Assembly: GCF_002799245.1 (NCBI RefSeq)
Contig: NZ_NEQV01000003.1
Location: forward strand, 186,001-250,000
DNA: 64,000 bases
Source of the DNA: Stenotrophomonas maltophilia
Lineage (GTDB): Bacteria > Pseudomonadota > Gammaproteobacteria > Xanthomonadales > Xanthomonadaceae
Direction: 5' to 3'
A program made the position numbers and the translations under genes. Shown piece by piece: positions 18,264 through 26,507 of the stretch; position 1 is the stretch's first letter; each line of letters opens with the position of its first letter. Below the pieces are notes generated by a model that was given only the letters and a program-made list of their open reading frames with translations, did not search any database and was not told where the DNA came from.

Positions 18264-18281
18264 CTGTCACAAAACTGTTGG
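18264..18281 (+). promoter_or_regulatory. Pho-box-like site before tpsB
   Basis: CTGTCAC-AAAA-CTGTTGG: two CTGTCAT-like halves 11 bases apart with an A-rich spacer, the arrangement bound by PhoB. About 11 of 14 half-site bases match. Just upstream lies an inverted repeat, CTGTCA-AAAGA-TGACAG (18245-18261). The site lies 77 bases before tpsB and about 100 bases before the divergent small gene, so it could control both. Confidence 0.55.
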
Positions 18282-18357
18282 CGGCTTTGACGCGACGTAC
18301 ACGTCCTGTTGGTAGACCCACGCGCCGCTCCCTGGCCACTCCCTTCGATACGACGCG

Positions 18358-19983
18358 ATGCCTTCGATGAATCCTGTTCCGTGCCGAGCCGTCCGCCTTC
18401 CGCTGCGCCTGCATCCGCTGGTGCTGGCCCTGGCAGCGCTGCCGCTGCCGCTGTTCGCGCAGGAGGCGGCGCCTGCGCCCAGCGTGAACATCAACGAGTA
18501 CATCGTGCGCGGCAACACGGTGCTCGATCCGCGCGACATTGAACGCGCGGTGGAGCCGTTCCTCGGCCCGGGCAAGACCCTGGCCGATGTCGAGAAGGCG
18601 CGCGATGCGGTCCACGCGCTGTACCAGCAGGCGGGCTACCAGTCGGTCTATGTGGAGCTTCCCGAGCAGCAGGTGAGTGGTGGCGTGGTGCTGCTGAAGG
18701 TGCAGCAGACGCCGATTGGCCAGCTGCGCGTGGTCGGTACCCGCCACGAATCGCCCGAGCGCATCCGCGAACGCGTACCGGCGCTGGCCGAAGGCAAGGT
18801 GCCTGACTTCGACCAGGCGCAGAAGGAGCTGACCGCCCTGAATGAAGGCGGGCGTCGCCAGGTGATGCCGCTGGTGCGCGAAGGCCAGGTGCCGGGCACG
18901 ATGGATGTGGACCTGCAGGTCGACGAAAAGTCGCCGTGGCGCGCCAGTGCGGCACTCAACAACGACCACAGCGCCGATACCGAGAAGCTTCGCCTGAGTG
19001 CGTCGCTGGCCTACGACAACCTGTGGAGGCGAGGGCACAGCGCCAGCATCGGCGTGTATGTGGCGCCGGAAGACACCAAACAGGCCAAGGTGTTCTCCGC
19101 CTCCTACACGATGCCGTTCGAAGGCACGCCGTGGAGCCTGGAAGCCTCCGGCTACAAATCCGACAGCCGCGTGCTGAACGCCGGCGGGCAGGTCGGTACC
19201 GGCACCGGCACCAATGTGATCGGCAATGGCCATTCGATCGGCATCAAGCTCAACTACCGCCTTGCCGGCAGCAGCCAGTGGTGGCGCCAGCTCAGCCTCG
19301 GTGTGGATTTCAAGGACACCGAGGAAGACACGCAGATGGGCAAGGACAGCCTGAAGACGCCGCTGAAGTACGCGCCGATCACCCTGGCCTTCGTGGGGGT
19401 ACGCCAGGGCGAGCAGGACCAGCTGAGCATCAATACCCAGCTGGTGGCCGGCACCCGTCGCCTGTTCGGCTATGGCAGCGACGCCACCGCCTTCGGCCAG
19501 AAGCGCTACTGGGCGGACCCCAGCTTCGTGGCCTTCAAGGCCGATGTGGCCAACACCCACACCTTCGGCAGCGACTGGCAGTGGTACGCGCGCGGCTCGC
19601 TGCAGGTGACCGATGCGCCGCTGGTATCCGCCGAGCAGTTCGCCGCCGGTGGCATGTACACCGTGCGCGGCTACCTGTCGGCCGAGGCGATCGGCGACTA
19701 CGGTGGCCTGGCCAGCCTGGAATGGCGCACCCCGGCATGGTCGCTGTGGAGCGGCACCGACCTGCGGGTCTACAGCTTTGCCGACGCGGCCTACCTGCGC
19801 CTGCGCCAGCCGCTGCCCGAACAGCGCGACAAGTACAACCTGGCCTCGGTCGGCCTGGGCGCGCAGCTGCGCCTGGGTGAACACCTGCAGCTGCGCCTGG
19901 ACTACGCCTGGCCCTATGCCGATGGGCCGGTCACGCGCAAGGACGACCCGCGCCTGCATTTCAACATCAGCACCAGTTACTGA
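18358..19983 (+). CDS. Two-partner secretion outer-membrane transporter TpsB (ShlB/FhaC family)
   Basis: A 541-residue protein at the family's usual size. After a signal peptide (ending PLPLFA|QEA) comes a POTRA domain beginning INEYIVRGNTVLDPRDIERAV (about residues 43-120), a second POTRA with PIGQLRVVGTRHES (about 118-195), then a 16-strand barrel ending in a C-terminal aromatic residue (NISTSY). The VRGY motif (MYTVRGYLSAEAIGD) is the conserved tip of loop L6 that locks in the pore. It should recognise the TPS domain of the giant exoprotein and thread it through the outer membrane without ATP. It is followed at once by the Ton motor genes, an unusual partnership. Confidence 0.92.
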   Translation: MPSMNPVPCRAVRLPLRLHPLVLALAALPLPLFAQEAAPAPSVNINEYIVRGNTVLDPRDIERAVEPFLGPGKTLADVEKARDAVHALYQQAGYQSVYVELPEQQVSGGVVLLKVQQTPIGQLRVVGTRHESPERIRERVPALAEGKVPDFDQAQKELTALNEGGRRQVMPLVREGQVPGTMDVDLQVDEKSPWRASAALNNDHSADTEKLRLSASLAYDNLWRRGHSASIGVYVAPEDTKQAKVFSASYTMPFEGTPWSLEASGYKSDSRVLNAGGQVGTGTGTNVIGNGHSIGIKLNYRLAGSSQWWRQLSLGVDFKDTEEDTQMGKDSLKTPLKYAPITLAFVGVRQGEQDQLSINTQLVAGTRRLFGYGSDATAFGQKRYWADPSFVAFKADVANTHTFGSDWQWYARGSLQVTDAPLVSAEQFAAGGMYTVRGYLSAEAIGDYGGLASLEWRTPAWSLWSGTDLRVYSFADAAYLRLRQPLPEQRDKYNLASVGLGAQLRLGEHLQLRLDYAWPYADGPVTRKDDPRLHFNISTSY

Positions 19984-20021
19984 CCCTTTCCTTGAACATG
20001 CGTTCTCCGGAGACCCCTCGC

Positions 20022-21806
20022 ATGGACCGTTTGCTTTCCCGAGTGTTGCTGCTGCTGGCCGCGCTGGTTGCGTTGCCCGCTGCCGCGGCCGATGCCAATT
20101 GGTGGCAGGCCGAATGGAAGTACCGCAAGCCGATCACCGTCGATGCCGGCCCGCAGGGCGCGGGCCTGGCCGGTGACCCCGGCCGCACGCCGCTGCTGCT
20201 GCGCCTGCATACCGGCAACTTCGGTTTCGACGGCACCCAGGATGCGGGCAACGACCTGCGTTTCGTGTCGGGTGATGGCCGCACCGTGCTGTCCCACCAG
20301 ATCGAACAGTTCGATCCCAAACTGGGCCTGGCCCTGGTCTGGGTGGACGTGCCGGCGGTCAGCGCCGCCGCGCCGCAGACGATCTGGATGTACTACGGCA
20401 ACGACAAGGCCCCGGCCAGCGGCAATGGCCAGCAGGTGTTCGATCCGGACTACACGCTGGTCTACCACTTTGCCGAGGCCAACGCGCCGGCCCGCGACAC
20501 CACCGCCTATGGCAACAATGCCGGAGCCGTGGTGCCGCCCTCCGAAGGCTCGGTGATCGGCCGCGGCGTCCAGCTGGGTGCCGGCCCGTTGCCGTTGCCG
20601 GCCAGCGCGTCGCTGGCGCAGGAAGCGGGCGCGCCACTGACCGTGTCGGCCTGGATCAAGCCGGGCAGCAGCACTGCCGCGCAGGCGATCTACGCCCGTC
20701 GCGAAGGTGCATCCGAGCTGGTGCTGGGCATCGAGAACCGGGTGCCGTTCATGCAGCTCAATGGCCAGCGCAGCACCCCGGCGCAGCCGATTCCGGAAGG
20801 GCAGTGGGCACACGTGGCACTGACCGCGGAGAAGGGAGCGCTGCAGCTGTACCTCAATGGCCGGGTGGTCGCCCAGCTGAGTGGCGAGCTGCCTGCGTTG
20901 AGCAGCGCGCCGGTGGTGGGTGCCGACGCCCCGGGCGCGGCGCAGCCGCTGGCCAACTTCGAAGGTGCGCTGGATGAGTTGCGCGTCTCGCGGGTGGCAC
21001 GACCGGCGGCACTGCTGCTGGCCGACGCTACCGCACAGGGCGCCGATTCGCGCCTGATCAGTTACGGCGCCGACGAGCAGTCGGCCGGCCAGAGCCACTT
21101 CGCTTTCATTCTCAGGGCGATGCCGTTCGATGCCTGGGTGGTGGTCGCCATCCTCGGCCTGATGATGCTGCTGTCGTGGGCGATCATGATCGCCAAGGGC
21201 CGCCACTTCGGCCGTACCAGCAAGGCCAATGCGGTGTTCACCGAGAGCTTCGGCAAGCTGGGCGGCGTGCCGCTGCGCACCCTGTCCGACATGGACCGCC
21301 AGGGCAAGGCCCCGGCCGCGATGCACGATGGCTCGTTGTGGCGCATCTACCAGGTGGCCATCGATGAAATGCAGCAGCGCCACCAGCGTGACGGCAACAG
21401 CGGTTACCTGAGTGGCGCCACCATCGCTGCCATCCGCGCCTCGATGGATGCGGTGATGGTGCGCGAGCAGGAAGCGATGGCGCGGCGCATGAACTGGCTG
21501 TCGACCACCATCGAGGGCGCACCCTACGTGGGCCTGTTCGGCACCGTGATCGGCATCATGCTGGTGTTCGTGGTGGCGGCGATGGCCGGCGCGGTGGACA
21601 TCAACTCGGTGGCGCCGGGCATGGCCGCAGCGCTGCTGTGTACCGCAGCCGGTCTCGGCGTCGCCATCCCGGCGCTGTTCGGCTACAACTACCTGGGCGC
21701 GCGTGCCGAAGCGATCGGTGCGGACATGGCGGTGTTCATCGACGAGTTCGCCGCGCGCCTGGCCGAAGAGCAGGACGGGCGCGGCCCGGCCGCGGTCCAG
21801 GGCTGA
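20022..21806 (+). CDS. DUF2341-LamG-ExbB fusion, proton-channel subunit
   Basis: A 594-residue fusion. The start at 20022 is favoured by a CCGGAG site 9 bases upstream; upstream in-frame ATG/TTG codons lack one. The order is a signal peptide (about 1-23), DUF2341 (about 30-130: WWQAEWKYRKPITV, TIWMYYGN), a LamG-like concanavalin fold (about 135-330: PLTVSAWIKPG, WAHVALTAEKGALQLYLNG), a membrane helix (about 355-377), a cytoplasmic loop, and the MotA/TolQ/ExbB core with two helices (about 487-512 and 520-545: APYVGLFGTVIGIMLVF, AAALLCTAAGLGVAIPA). The ExbB part conducts protons to energise TonB. The large periplasmic lectin-like part is not found in classical ExbB and suggests sensing or binding of a glycan or exoprotein. 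exbD follows 10 bases later. Confidence 0.88.
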   Translation: MDRLLSRVLLLLAALVALPAAAADANWWQAEWKYRKPITVDAGPQGAGLAGDPGRTPLLLRLHTGNFGFDGTQDAGNDLRFVSGDGRTVLSHQIEQFDPKLGLALVWVDVPAVSAAAPQTIWMYYGNDKAPASGNGQQVFDPDYTLVYHFAEANAPARDTTAYGNNAGAVVPPSEGSVIGRGVQLGAGPLPLPASASLAQEAGAPLTVSAWIKPGSSTAAQAIYARREGASELVLGIENRVPFMQLNGQRSTPAQPIPEGQWAHVALTAEKGALQLYLNGRVVAQLSGELPALSSAPVVGADAPGAAQPLANFEGALDELRVSRVARPAALLLADATAQGADSRLISYGADEQSAGQSHFAFILRAMPFDAWVVVAILGLMMLLSWAIMIAKGRHFGRTSKANAVFTESFGKLGGVPLRTLSDMDRQGKAPAAMHDGSLWRIYQVAIDEMQQRHQRDGNSGYLSGATIAAIRASMDAVMVREQEAMARRMNWLSTTIEGAPYVGLFGTVIGIMLVFVVAAMAGAVDINSVAPGMAAALLCTAAGLGVAIPALFGYNYLGARAEAIGADMAVFIDEFAARLAEEQDGRGPAAVQG

Positions 21807-21816
21807 GGGGCGCGCC

Positions 21817-22230
21817 ATGGGCCAGAAGGCGAAGTTCGGCATCAAGAAGCGCGAGAAGGGCATCAACGTGACGCCCTTCGTCGACGTGCTGCTGGTGGTG
21901 CTGGTGATCTTCATCCTGACCAGCAACGCCTCCATCCCCGGCATCGAGGTCAACCTGCCGAAGGCCAGCAACAGCGTGGCGCTGGAAAAGCCGAAGACCA
22001 AGGCGATCACCATCGACCCCAGCGGCCAGGTGTTCCTGGATGCCTACCCGGTGACGATGGCCGAGCTGGAAGACCGGCTGCGTACCGAGCGCGCGACCAC
22101 GCCGGATTTCCCGGTGATCGTGCGCGGTGACGCGCAGGTGCAGTACGCCCGCGTGGTCGAGGTGCTGGACCTGCTGCGGCGCCTGGAGCTGGCCCAGGTC
22201 GGCCTGGTCACCGGCAAGGCGCAGGGCTGA
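21817..22230 (+). CDS. exbD: ExbD/TolR-family proton-channel subunit
   Basis: A 137-residue protein with one N-terminal membrane helix (FVDVLLVVLVIFILTSNA). The aspartate of INVTPFVDVLLVVLVIF is the proton-carrying residue of ExbD. A periplasmic domain follows (KAITIDPSGQVFLDAYPVT, FPVIVRGDAQVQYARVVEVLDLLRR). The start at 21817 has a GAGGGG site. It lies 10 bases after the ExbB fusion and 3 bases before tonB, so the three form one unit, a dedicated Ton complex in the TPS locus. Confidence 0.92.
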   Translation: MGQKAKFGIKKREKGINVTPFVDVLLVVLVIFILTSNASIPGIEVNLPKASNSVALEKPKTKAITIDPSGQVFLDAYPVTMAELEDRLRTERATTPDFPVIVRGDAQVQYARVVEVLDLLRRLELAQVGLVTGKAQG

Positions 22231-22233
22231 GGC

Positions 22234-22935
22234 ATGACGGCCCATCAACCCCCTCGGCCGGAGCCCGGCATGCGCGGTCGCCCATTGCTGGTGACCGTCG
22301 CGCTGGTGCTGGTCGCGTTGCTGGTGCTCGGCGTCGCGCTGTGGTGGCTGCTGTTCAAGGACACTGCCAGCACCCGTCGGCCGGTGGTGCAGCCGCCGAT
22401 GCTGGCGCTGCCGCCACCGCCGCCACCACCACCGCCGCCGCCGGAAAAGCCGCCGGAGCCGGAAACGCCGCCAGAAGAGGCGATGCCCGAACCGGAGCCG
22501 CTGGAGCAGCCGACGCCAGCCGAAGAGCCAACGCCAACGCCGGACAATGCCGATCCGGTAACGATGAATGCCGATGCGCAGGCCGGTGGTGACAACTTCG
22601 GCATCCAGTCCGGCAGCGGTGGCGGTTCGTCCGGCGTCGGCCGGGGCGGCGCCGGCAATGCCACCTATGGGCGCTACCTCGGCTACCTGATGCAGCAGGC
22701 GATCTCGCGCGACGACAAGGTCAAGCGCCTGGCGTTCCAGCTGCAGGTGAACGTGTGGCTGGCCAGCGATGGCCGCCTGGAAAAGGTCGAGCTGGTGCGT
22801 GGCAGTGGCAACGAGGAGGCCGACGCGGCCGTGCTCGATGCACTGCGCCGCATCGGCAAGGTCGACCAGGCCCCGCCACCGTCCCTTGATTTCCCCGCCC
22901 GCGTCCTGATCCAGGGCCGCCGGCCCGGGGCCTGA
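22234..22935 (+). CDS. tonB: TonB-family energy transducer
   Basis: A 233-residue protein. A cytoplasmic N-tail precedes a membrane anchor (about 19-42, LLVTVALVLVALLVLGVALWW). Next is a long Pro/Glu-rich periplasm-spanning rod (an 11-proline run, then repeated PEP/PTP, about 60-110), a glycine-rich hinge, and a C-terminal TonB domain (about 143-233: LAFQLQVNVWLASDGRLEKVELVRGSGNEEADAAVLDALR). It passes proton-motive energy from ExbBD to an outer-membrane partner. No TonB-dependent receptor is in this operon. The only outer-membrane proteins here are TpsB and the porin. Confidence 0.9.
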   Translation: MTAHQPPRPEPGMRGRPLLVTVALVLVALLVLGVALWWLLFKDTASTRRPVVQPPMLALPPPPPPPPPPPEKPPEPETPPEEAMPEPEPLEQPTPAEEPTPTPDNADPVTMNADAQAGGDNFGIQSGSGGGSSGVGRGGAGNATYGRYLGYLMQQAISRDDKVKRLAFQLQVNVWLASDGRLEKVELVRGSGNEEADAAVLDALRRIGKVDQAPPPSLDFPARVLIQGRRPGA

Positions 22936-22977
22936 TTCCCGACCTCCGTGATTTCCCTTCTTCCGATGAGAACCGTG

Positions 22978-24723
22978 ATGAACGACCACGTCCGCGCACG
23001 AACCGACTCCCGCCGCCCGCGGCCGGCCCGACGGGCGCTGCTGTGCTGCGCCGTGCTGCTCAGCCTGGCTGCGCCAGCCGGTGCGATGGCCGCCGAAACC
23101 ACCATGGTCAAGCTGATCAAGGGCCTGATCGCCAGTGGCGCGCTGAAGCCCGAAGATGGCCAGGCATTGCTGGTGCAGGCCGAGGCCGAGGCGGCCGCCG
23201 CATCGCGCACCGCAGCCACCGCGACTTCGGCCGCCAGTGGTGGCGTGGCCCTGGAAGCCGGTGACGTGCGCGTGCCCTACGTGCCGCAGAGCGTGCGCGA
23301 CGGCATCCGTGACGAGGTGCGCCAGGACGTGATGGCGCAGGCCAAGTCCGAAGGCTGGGCGGCACCGAACGAAGTGGCCGAATGGACCAAGCGCATCAAG
23401 GTCACCGGTGACATGCGCGTGCGTAGCGAGTCGCGCTTCTTCTCCGAACGCAACAGCGACATCGTGAGCAACTGGTCGTCGATCAATTCCGGCAACGGCT
23501 TCGACACCAATACCAACACCAATCTGCAGCTGCCCCCGCTGCTGAATACCCGCCAGGACCGGCGCAACCTGTGGCGCATCCGCGCCCGCCTGGGCATCGA
23601 GGCGACCATTGGCCAGCACACCACGGCCGGTGTGCGCCTGGCCAGCGGCAGCAGCAATGGCCCGGTGTCGACCACCGAGCAGCTGGGCGGCGGCCTCAGC
23701 AAGAAGGACGTGTGGCTGGACCAGGCCTGGCTGGCCTACAGCCCGGCCGACTGGGTGACGGTGCGTGGTGGCCGCTTCGGCAATCCGTTCTGGACCAGCG
23801 ATACGCTGTTCTCCAACGACCTGAACTTCGACGGCCTGGCCGCCAACCTGCAGTACGACTTCGATGGCGGTGATCTCGGCCTGTTCGGCAATCTGGCGGT
23901 GGTGCCGCTGGAGTACACCTCCGACAGCGCGCCCAGCCAGAGCCGGGTCAAGACTCCGAACGAGAACAAGTGGCTGTCCGGTGCGCAGGTGGGCGTGAAC
24001 TGGCGCTTCAACGACGACAATGCACTGCGCGCGGCATTGGGGTACTACGACTTCAAGAACATCAGCGGCCGCCTGTCCTCGCCATGTGCGCTGTATGCCG
24101 GCGCCGTGGGCTGCGATACCGACTGGTCGCGCCCGGCCTTCATGCAGAAGGGCAACACCCTGATGCTGATCCGCGACATCGCGCGCAACCCGCTGGATCC
24201 GGCCAACACGCCGTCCCCGCAGTATGTCGGCCTGGCCTCGGCGTTCCGCCTCGCCACGCTGAACCTGCGCTGGGATACCCAGCTGGCCCAGGACATCGGC
24301 ATGCGCCTTGAGGGCGACTACATCCGCAACCTGGCCTACGACAAGCAGGCGATGTTCAGCCGTGCCAACAACGGCATCGTCAACAACTACGACGCCGGTG
24401 GTACCGCCAGCATCGACACCTTCCGCAGCGGTGACACCGCATGGATGGTGCAGGCCACCTTCGGTGCCACCGAACTGAAGGAGAAGGGCCAGTGGCAGGC
24501 GCTGCTGGGCTACAAGCACATCGAGGCCGATGCGCTGCCCGATGCCTACAACGATCCGAACTTCCACCTCGGCGGCACCAACGCCCGCGGCTACTACGTG
24601 GGCGGTGCCTACGCGCTGGACGCGCGCAGCTGGATCAGCGGCAAGTGGATGGCGGCCAAGGAAGTGTCCGGCGCGCCGCTGTCGATCGACGTGTTCCAGC
24701 TGGAGTTCAACACCGGCTTCTGA
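22978..24723 (+). CDS. Putative outer-membrane porin (Porin_5-like)
   Basis: A 581-residue protein from the start at 22978; GTG 22948 and ATG 22966 are alternatives. The long basic N-region and hydrophobic core (ALLCCAVLLSLAAPAGAMA|AE) form a signal peptide. The mature N-terminus is a short Ala/Glu-rich helix (LIKGLIASGALKPEDGQALL). A barrel rich in alternating aromatic strands then ends in phenylalanine (FQLEFNTGF), as outer-membrane proteins do. It has the look of the 'putative porin' family found in Ton/Exb loci. No TonB plug domain is present. It is last in the tpsB-exbB-exbD-tonB series and may bring in a nutrient released by secreted enzymes, or may be the partner of the dedicated TonB. 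Confidence 0.75.
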   Translation: MNDHVRARTDSRRPRPARRALLCCAVLLSLAAPAGAMAAETTMVKLIKGLIASGALKPEDGQALLVQAEAEAAAASRTAATATSAASGGVALEAGDVRVPYVPQSVRDGIRDEVRQDVMAQAKSEGWAAPNEVAEWTKRIKVTGDMRVRSESRFFSERNSDIVSNWSSINSGNGFDTNTNTNLQLPPLLNTRQDRRNLWRIRARLGIEATIGQHTTAGVRLASGSSNGPVSTTEQLGGGLSKKDVWLDQAWLAYSPADWVTVRGGRFGNPFWTSDTLFSNDLNFDGLAANLQYDFDGGDLGLFGNLAVVPLEYTSDSAPSQSRVKTPNENKWLSGAQVGVNWRFNDDNALRAALGYYDFKNISGRLSSPCALYAGAVGCDTDWSRPAFMQKGNTLMLIRDIARNPLDPANTPSPQYVGLASAFRLATLNLRWDTQLAQDIGMRLEGDYIRNLAYDKQAMFSRANNGIVNNYDAGGTASIDTFRSGDTAWMVQATFGATELKEKGQWQALLGYKHIEADALPDAYNDPNFHLGGTNARGYYVGGAYALDARSWISGKWMAAKEVSGAPLSIDVFQLEFNTGF

Positions 24724-24820
24724 GTGGTGGCGTGATGCGGATCACGTAGTGCGTGGCGGGGGCGCAGCGATGCGCCCGTCTAAGGAAAGGAGACCACGCG
24801 TTGTTCAAAAGGAGAAGTGG

Positions 24821-25150
24821 ATGAGCCGTCGCAAGCTGTTCGAGAGTCCCGAGCCATCCAGCCAGATGCTGGGTGTTGGTCCGGCCTATGTTTCAGTGGA
24901 GGGCCTGCGCCAGCACCTGGCCGAGTTCCTGCTGTATGCGGGGCGGCCGGTGGTGATCATGCGCGGACGCAGCGAAGTGGGCTATTTCCTGCCGGCGCGC
25001 TGCTGGCGCCAGCGTGACGATGACCCGCTGGCGGCGGCGGCCGCCGACCAGCTGCTGGATGCGGCCGGTTTCCAGGCCGAAGACATCCAGCAGGTGGAGC
25101 AGGAATTCAACGCGATGCGCCAGCGCACCGTGTTGCATTCACGGCGCTGA
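24821..25150 (+). CDS. Phd-like small protein (possible PhdA counterpart)
   Basis: A 109-residue soluble protein starting at 24821 with an AGGAGA site. The central part (AYVSVEGLRQHLAEFLLYAGRPVVIMRGRSEVGYFLPAR) resembles the N-terminal fold of Phd/YefM antitoxins, where a short helix and strand precede 'pv.I.r....v..l.p'. No toxin gene follows. In P. aeruginosa the pdtAB locus contains PhdA, a 'prevent-host-death' protein, so this may be its counterpart; that comparison is inference. Just upstream a TTG micro-ORF of 7 codons (24801-24824), with its own AAGGAAAGGAG site, overlaps this start, so the leader has two ribosome sites. Confidence 0.6.
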   Translation: MSRRKLFESPEPSSQMLGVGPAYVSVEGLRQHLAEFLLYAGRPVVIMRGRSEVGYFLPARCWRQRDDDPLAAAAADQLLDAAGFQAEDIQQVEQEFNAMRQRTVLHSRR

Positions 25151-25552
25151 ATCCGGGGCCGCCCTTCCGCGCTCACTGGTGATGCGTGCACCTTCGCGCA
25201 TCACCAGGGTCACCGGGGTCTTTTCCACCACCTCCAGCAACCGCTGCCACTGCGCATCGCTCAGCTCGGCGCTGGCATGCAGCACGCGGTGCACGTGGAA
25301 GCGTCCATCCCCGTCGCGTTCCGAGCGCAGCTCGGCATGGAACTCGCCCAGTTCCCAGCCCTTGCGCTGCGCGTACATGCGTAGGGTGATGGCGGTGCAT
25401 GCCGCCAGCGAGGCCAGGTACAGGTCGAACGGTGCGAACCCCTTGCCCTGGCCACCCAGCGACGCAGGTTCGTCCGCATCCACGTCGAAGCTGCCATTGC
25501 TGATGTGGTGCAGGTAGTTGTCGGCGGTTGAAACAATGCGTGCGTAGGCCAT
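25139..25552 (-). CDS. OsmC-family protein
   Basis: A 137-residue protein of the OsmC/Ohr superfamily, which reduces organic hydroperoxides with a reactive cysteine. It keeps LGGQGKGFAPFDLYLASLAACTAITLRMYA with one cysteine in the usual helix. The second cysteine position reads EKTPVTLVM, with Thr in place of Cys, so a classical two-cysteine peroxidase cycle is unlikely. The start at 25552 has a GGAGA site; an ATG at 25564 is possible. Its tail overlaps the converging Phd-like gene by 12 bases. It is close to, and on the same strand as, a YcaC-like hydrolase and a pirin, a common redox-stress grouping. Confidence 0.85.
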   Translation of the reverse strand: MAYARIVSTADNYLHHISNGSFDVDADEPASLGGQGKGFAPFDLYLASLAACTAITLRMYAQRKGWELGEFHAELRSERDGDGRFHVHRVLHASAELSDAQWQRLLEVVEKTPVTLVMREGARITSERGRAAPDSAP

Positions 25553-25637
25553 CGGTTTCTCCATCTGTCTTTAGCGTCGAGCCATGCTCGGCTGCCGGAA
25601 ATCGGCGGCGCCAATACACGCCGGCGCCGCCATGCGA

Positions 25638-26279
25638 TCACTCGGTGCGATCGTACGAGAACTGGATGCCCGCGGTGCCACCGGTTTCGATGAAGAGGTT
25701 CATGAAATCCGGAACCGTAGCCGAACGGGCCCAGTCGCGCTGCAGCTCGCAGAAGAGCTGTGGCACGCTGATCAACTGGCCACCGGCCTGTTCGATGCGG
25801 CGCAGTGCCGCGTCATGCGCCGCCAGCGACGTGCCACCGACGGCGTCGACCACCACGTACACCTCATAACCCTCCTTCAGTGCGTCCAGCGCCGGGAAGG
25901 TCAGGCAGGCCTCGGTCCATAGCGCGGTCATGATCAGCTTGCGGCGCCCGGTGGCTTCAACCGCCTTGCGGAACTCGACGTCCTCCCAGGAATTGATGGT
26001 GGTGCGGTCGTAAGTGGGGTAGCCAGCCAGCACCTTGCGCAGCTGCGGGATCGGCGGCTTGTTCAGGCCGGTCTTGACGTTCACCGTCGAATGCACGATC
26101 GGCAGCCCGTAGGCCACCGCGGCCCTGGCGGTGCCGACGATGTTGTTGACCAGCAGCTGACGGTCCATCGAGGCAATGGAGTTCACCTGCACCGGCTGGT
26201 AGTCGATGATGATGAAGGCGGAATTCTGCGGGGTCAGCAGATGATCGCTGGCCGGGTCGCGGATCGGTTCACTGGACAT
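25638..26279 (-). CDS. Isochorismatase-superfamily hydrolase (YcaC-like)
   Basis: A 213-residue protein of the cysteine-hydrolase (isochorismatase-like) fold. AFIIIDYQ carries the catalytic Asp (D26), and ALWTEACLTFPAL carries the nucleophile Cys (C125) in the TE.C pattern. The segments INSWEDVEFRKAVEATGRRKLI and CELQRDWAR are close to the YcaC branch, whose substrate is not settled. The start at 26279 has an AGGAGA site; longer frames have none. It lies between osmC and the pirin gene on the same strand. The 228-base gap upstream of it (26280-26507) holds no confident gene. Confidence 0.85.
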   Translation of the reverse strand: MSSEPIRDPASDHLLTPQNSAFIIIDYQPVQVNSIASMDRQLLVNNIVGTARAAVAYGLPIVHSTVNVKTGLNKPPIPQLRKVLAGYPTYDRTTINSWEDVEFRKAVEATGRRKLIMTALWTEACLTFPALDALKEGYEVYVVVDAVGGTSLAAHDAALRRIEQAGGQLISVPQLFCELQRDWARSATVPDFMNLFIETGGTAGIQFSYDRTE

Positions 26280-26507
26280 GATGGGTCTCCTGTTCGGGGG
26301 AGTGCCGGCGATCGGCCGGCACCGGGGCAACTCAGCTGCGCTGTGAATCCAGCGGTTCGTGGTTGTTCTGCTCGTCCTGCGCCTGGTCCGGATCGATCAC
26401 CGGGCGCGCACCGTTGACGTTGGCGGGGTTGCTCAGGGTCAGGCTGCCGGGGAGGCGGGCGATGGCCCGATGGTTGCGGCGGGTCGAAGCCCGCCGCGTT
26501 GAAGTGC

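Noticed and set aside
26332-26500. Small minus-strand gene ending ..NNHEPLDSQRS
   Set aside because: The frame looks protein-like, but there is no ATG or GTG start with a ribosome site before it runs into the pirin gene.
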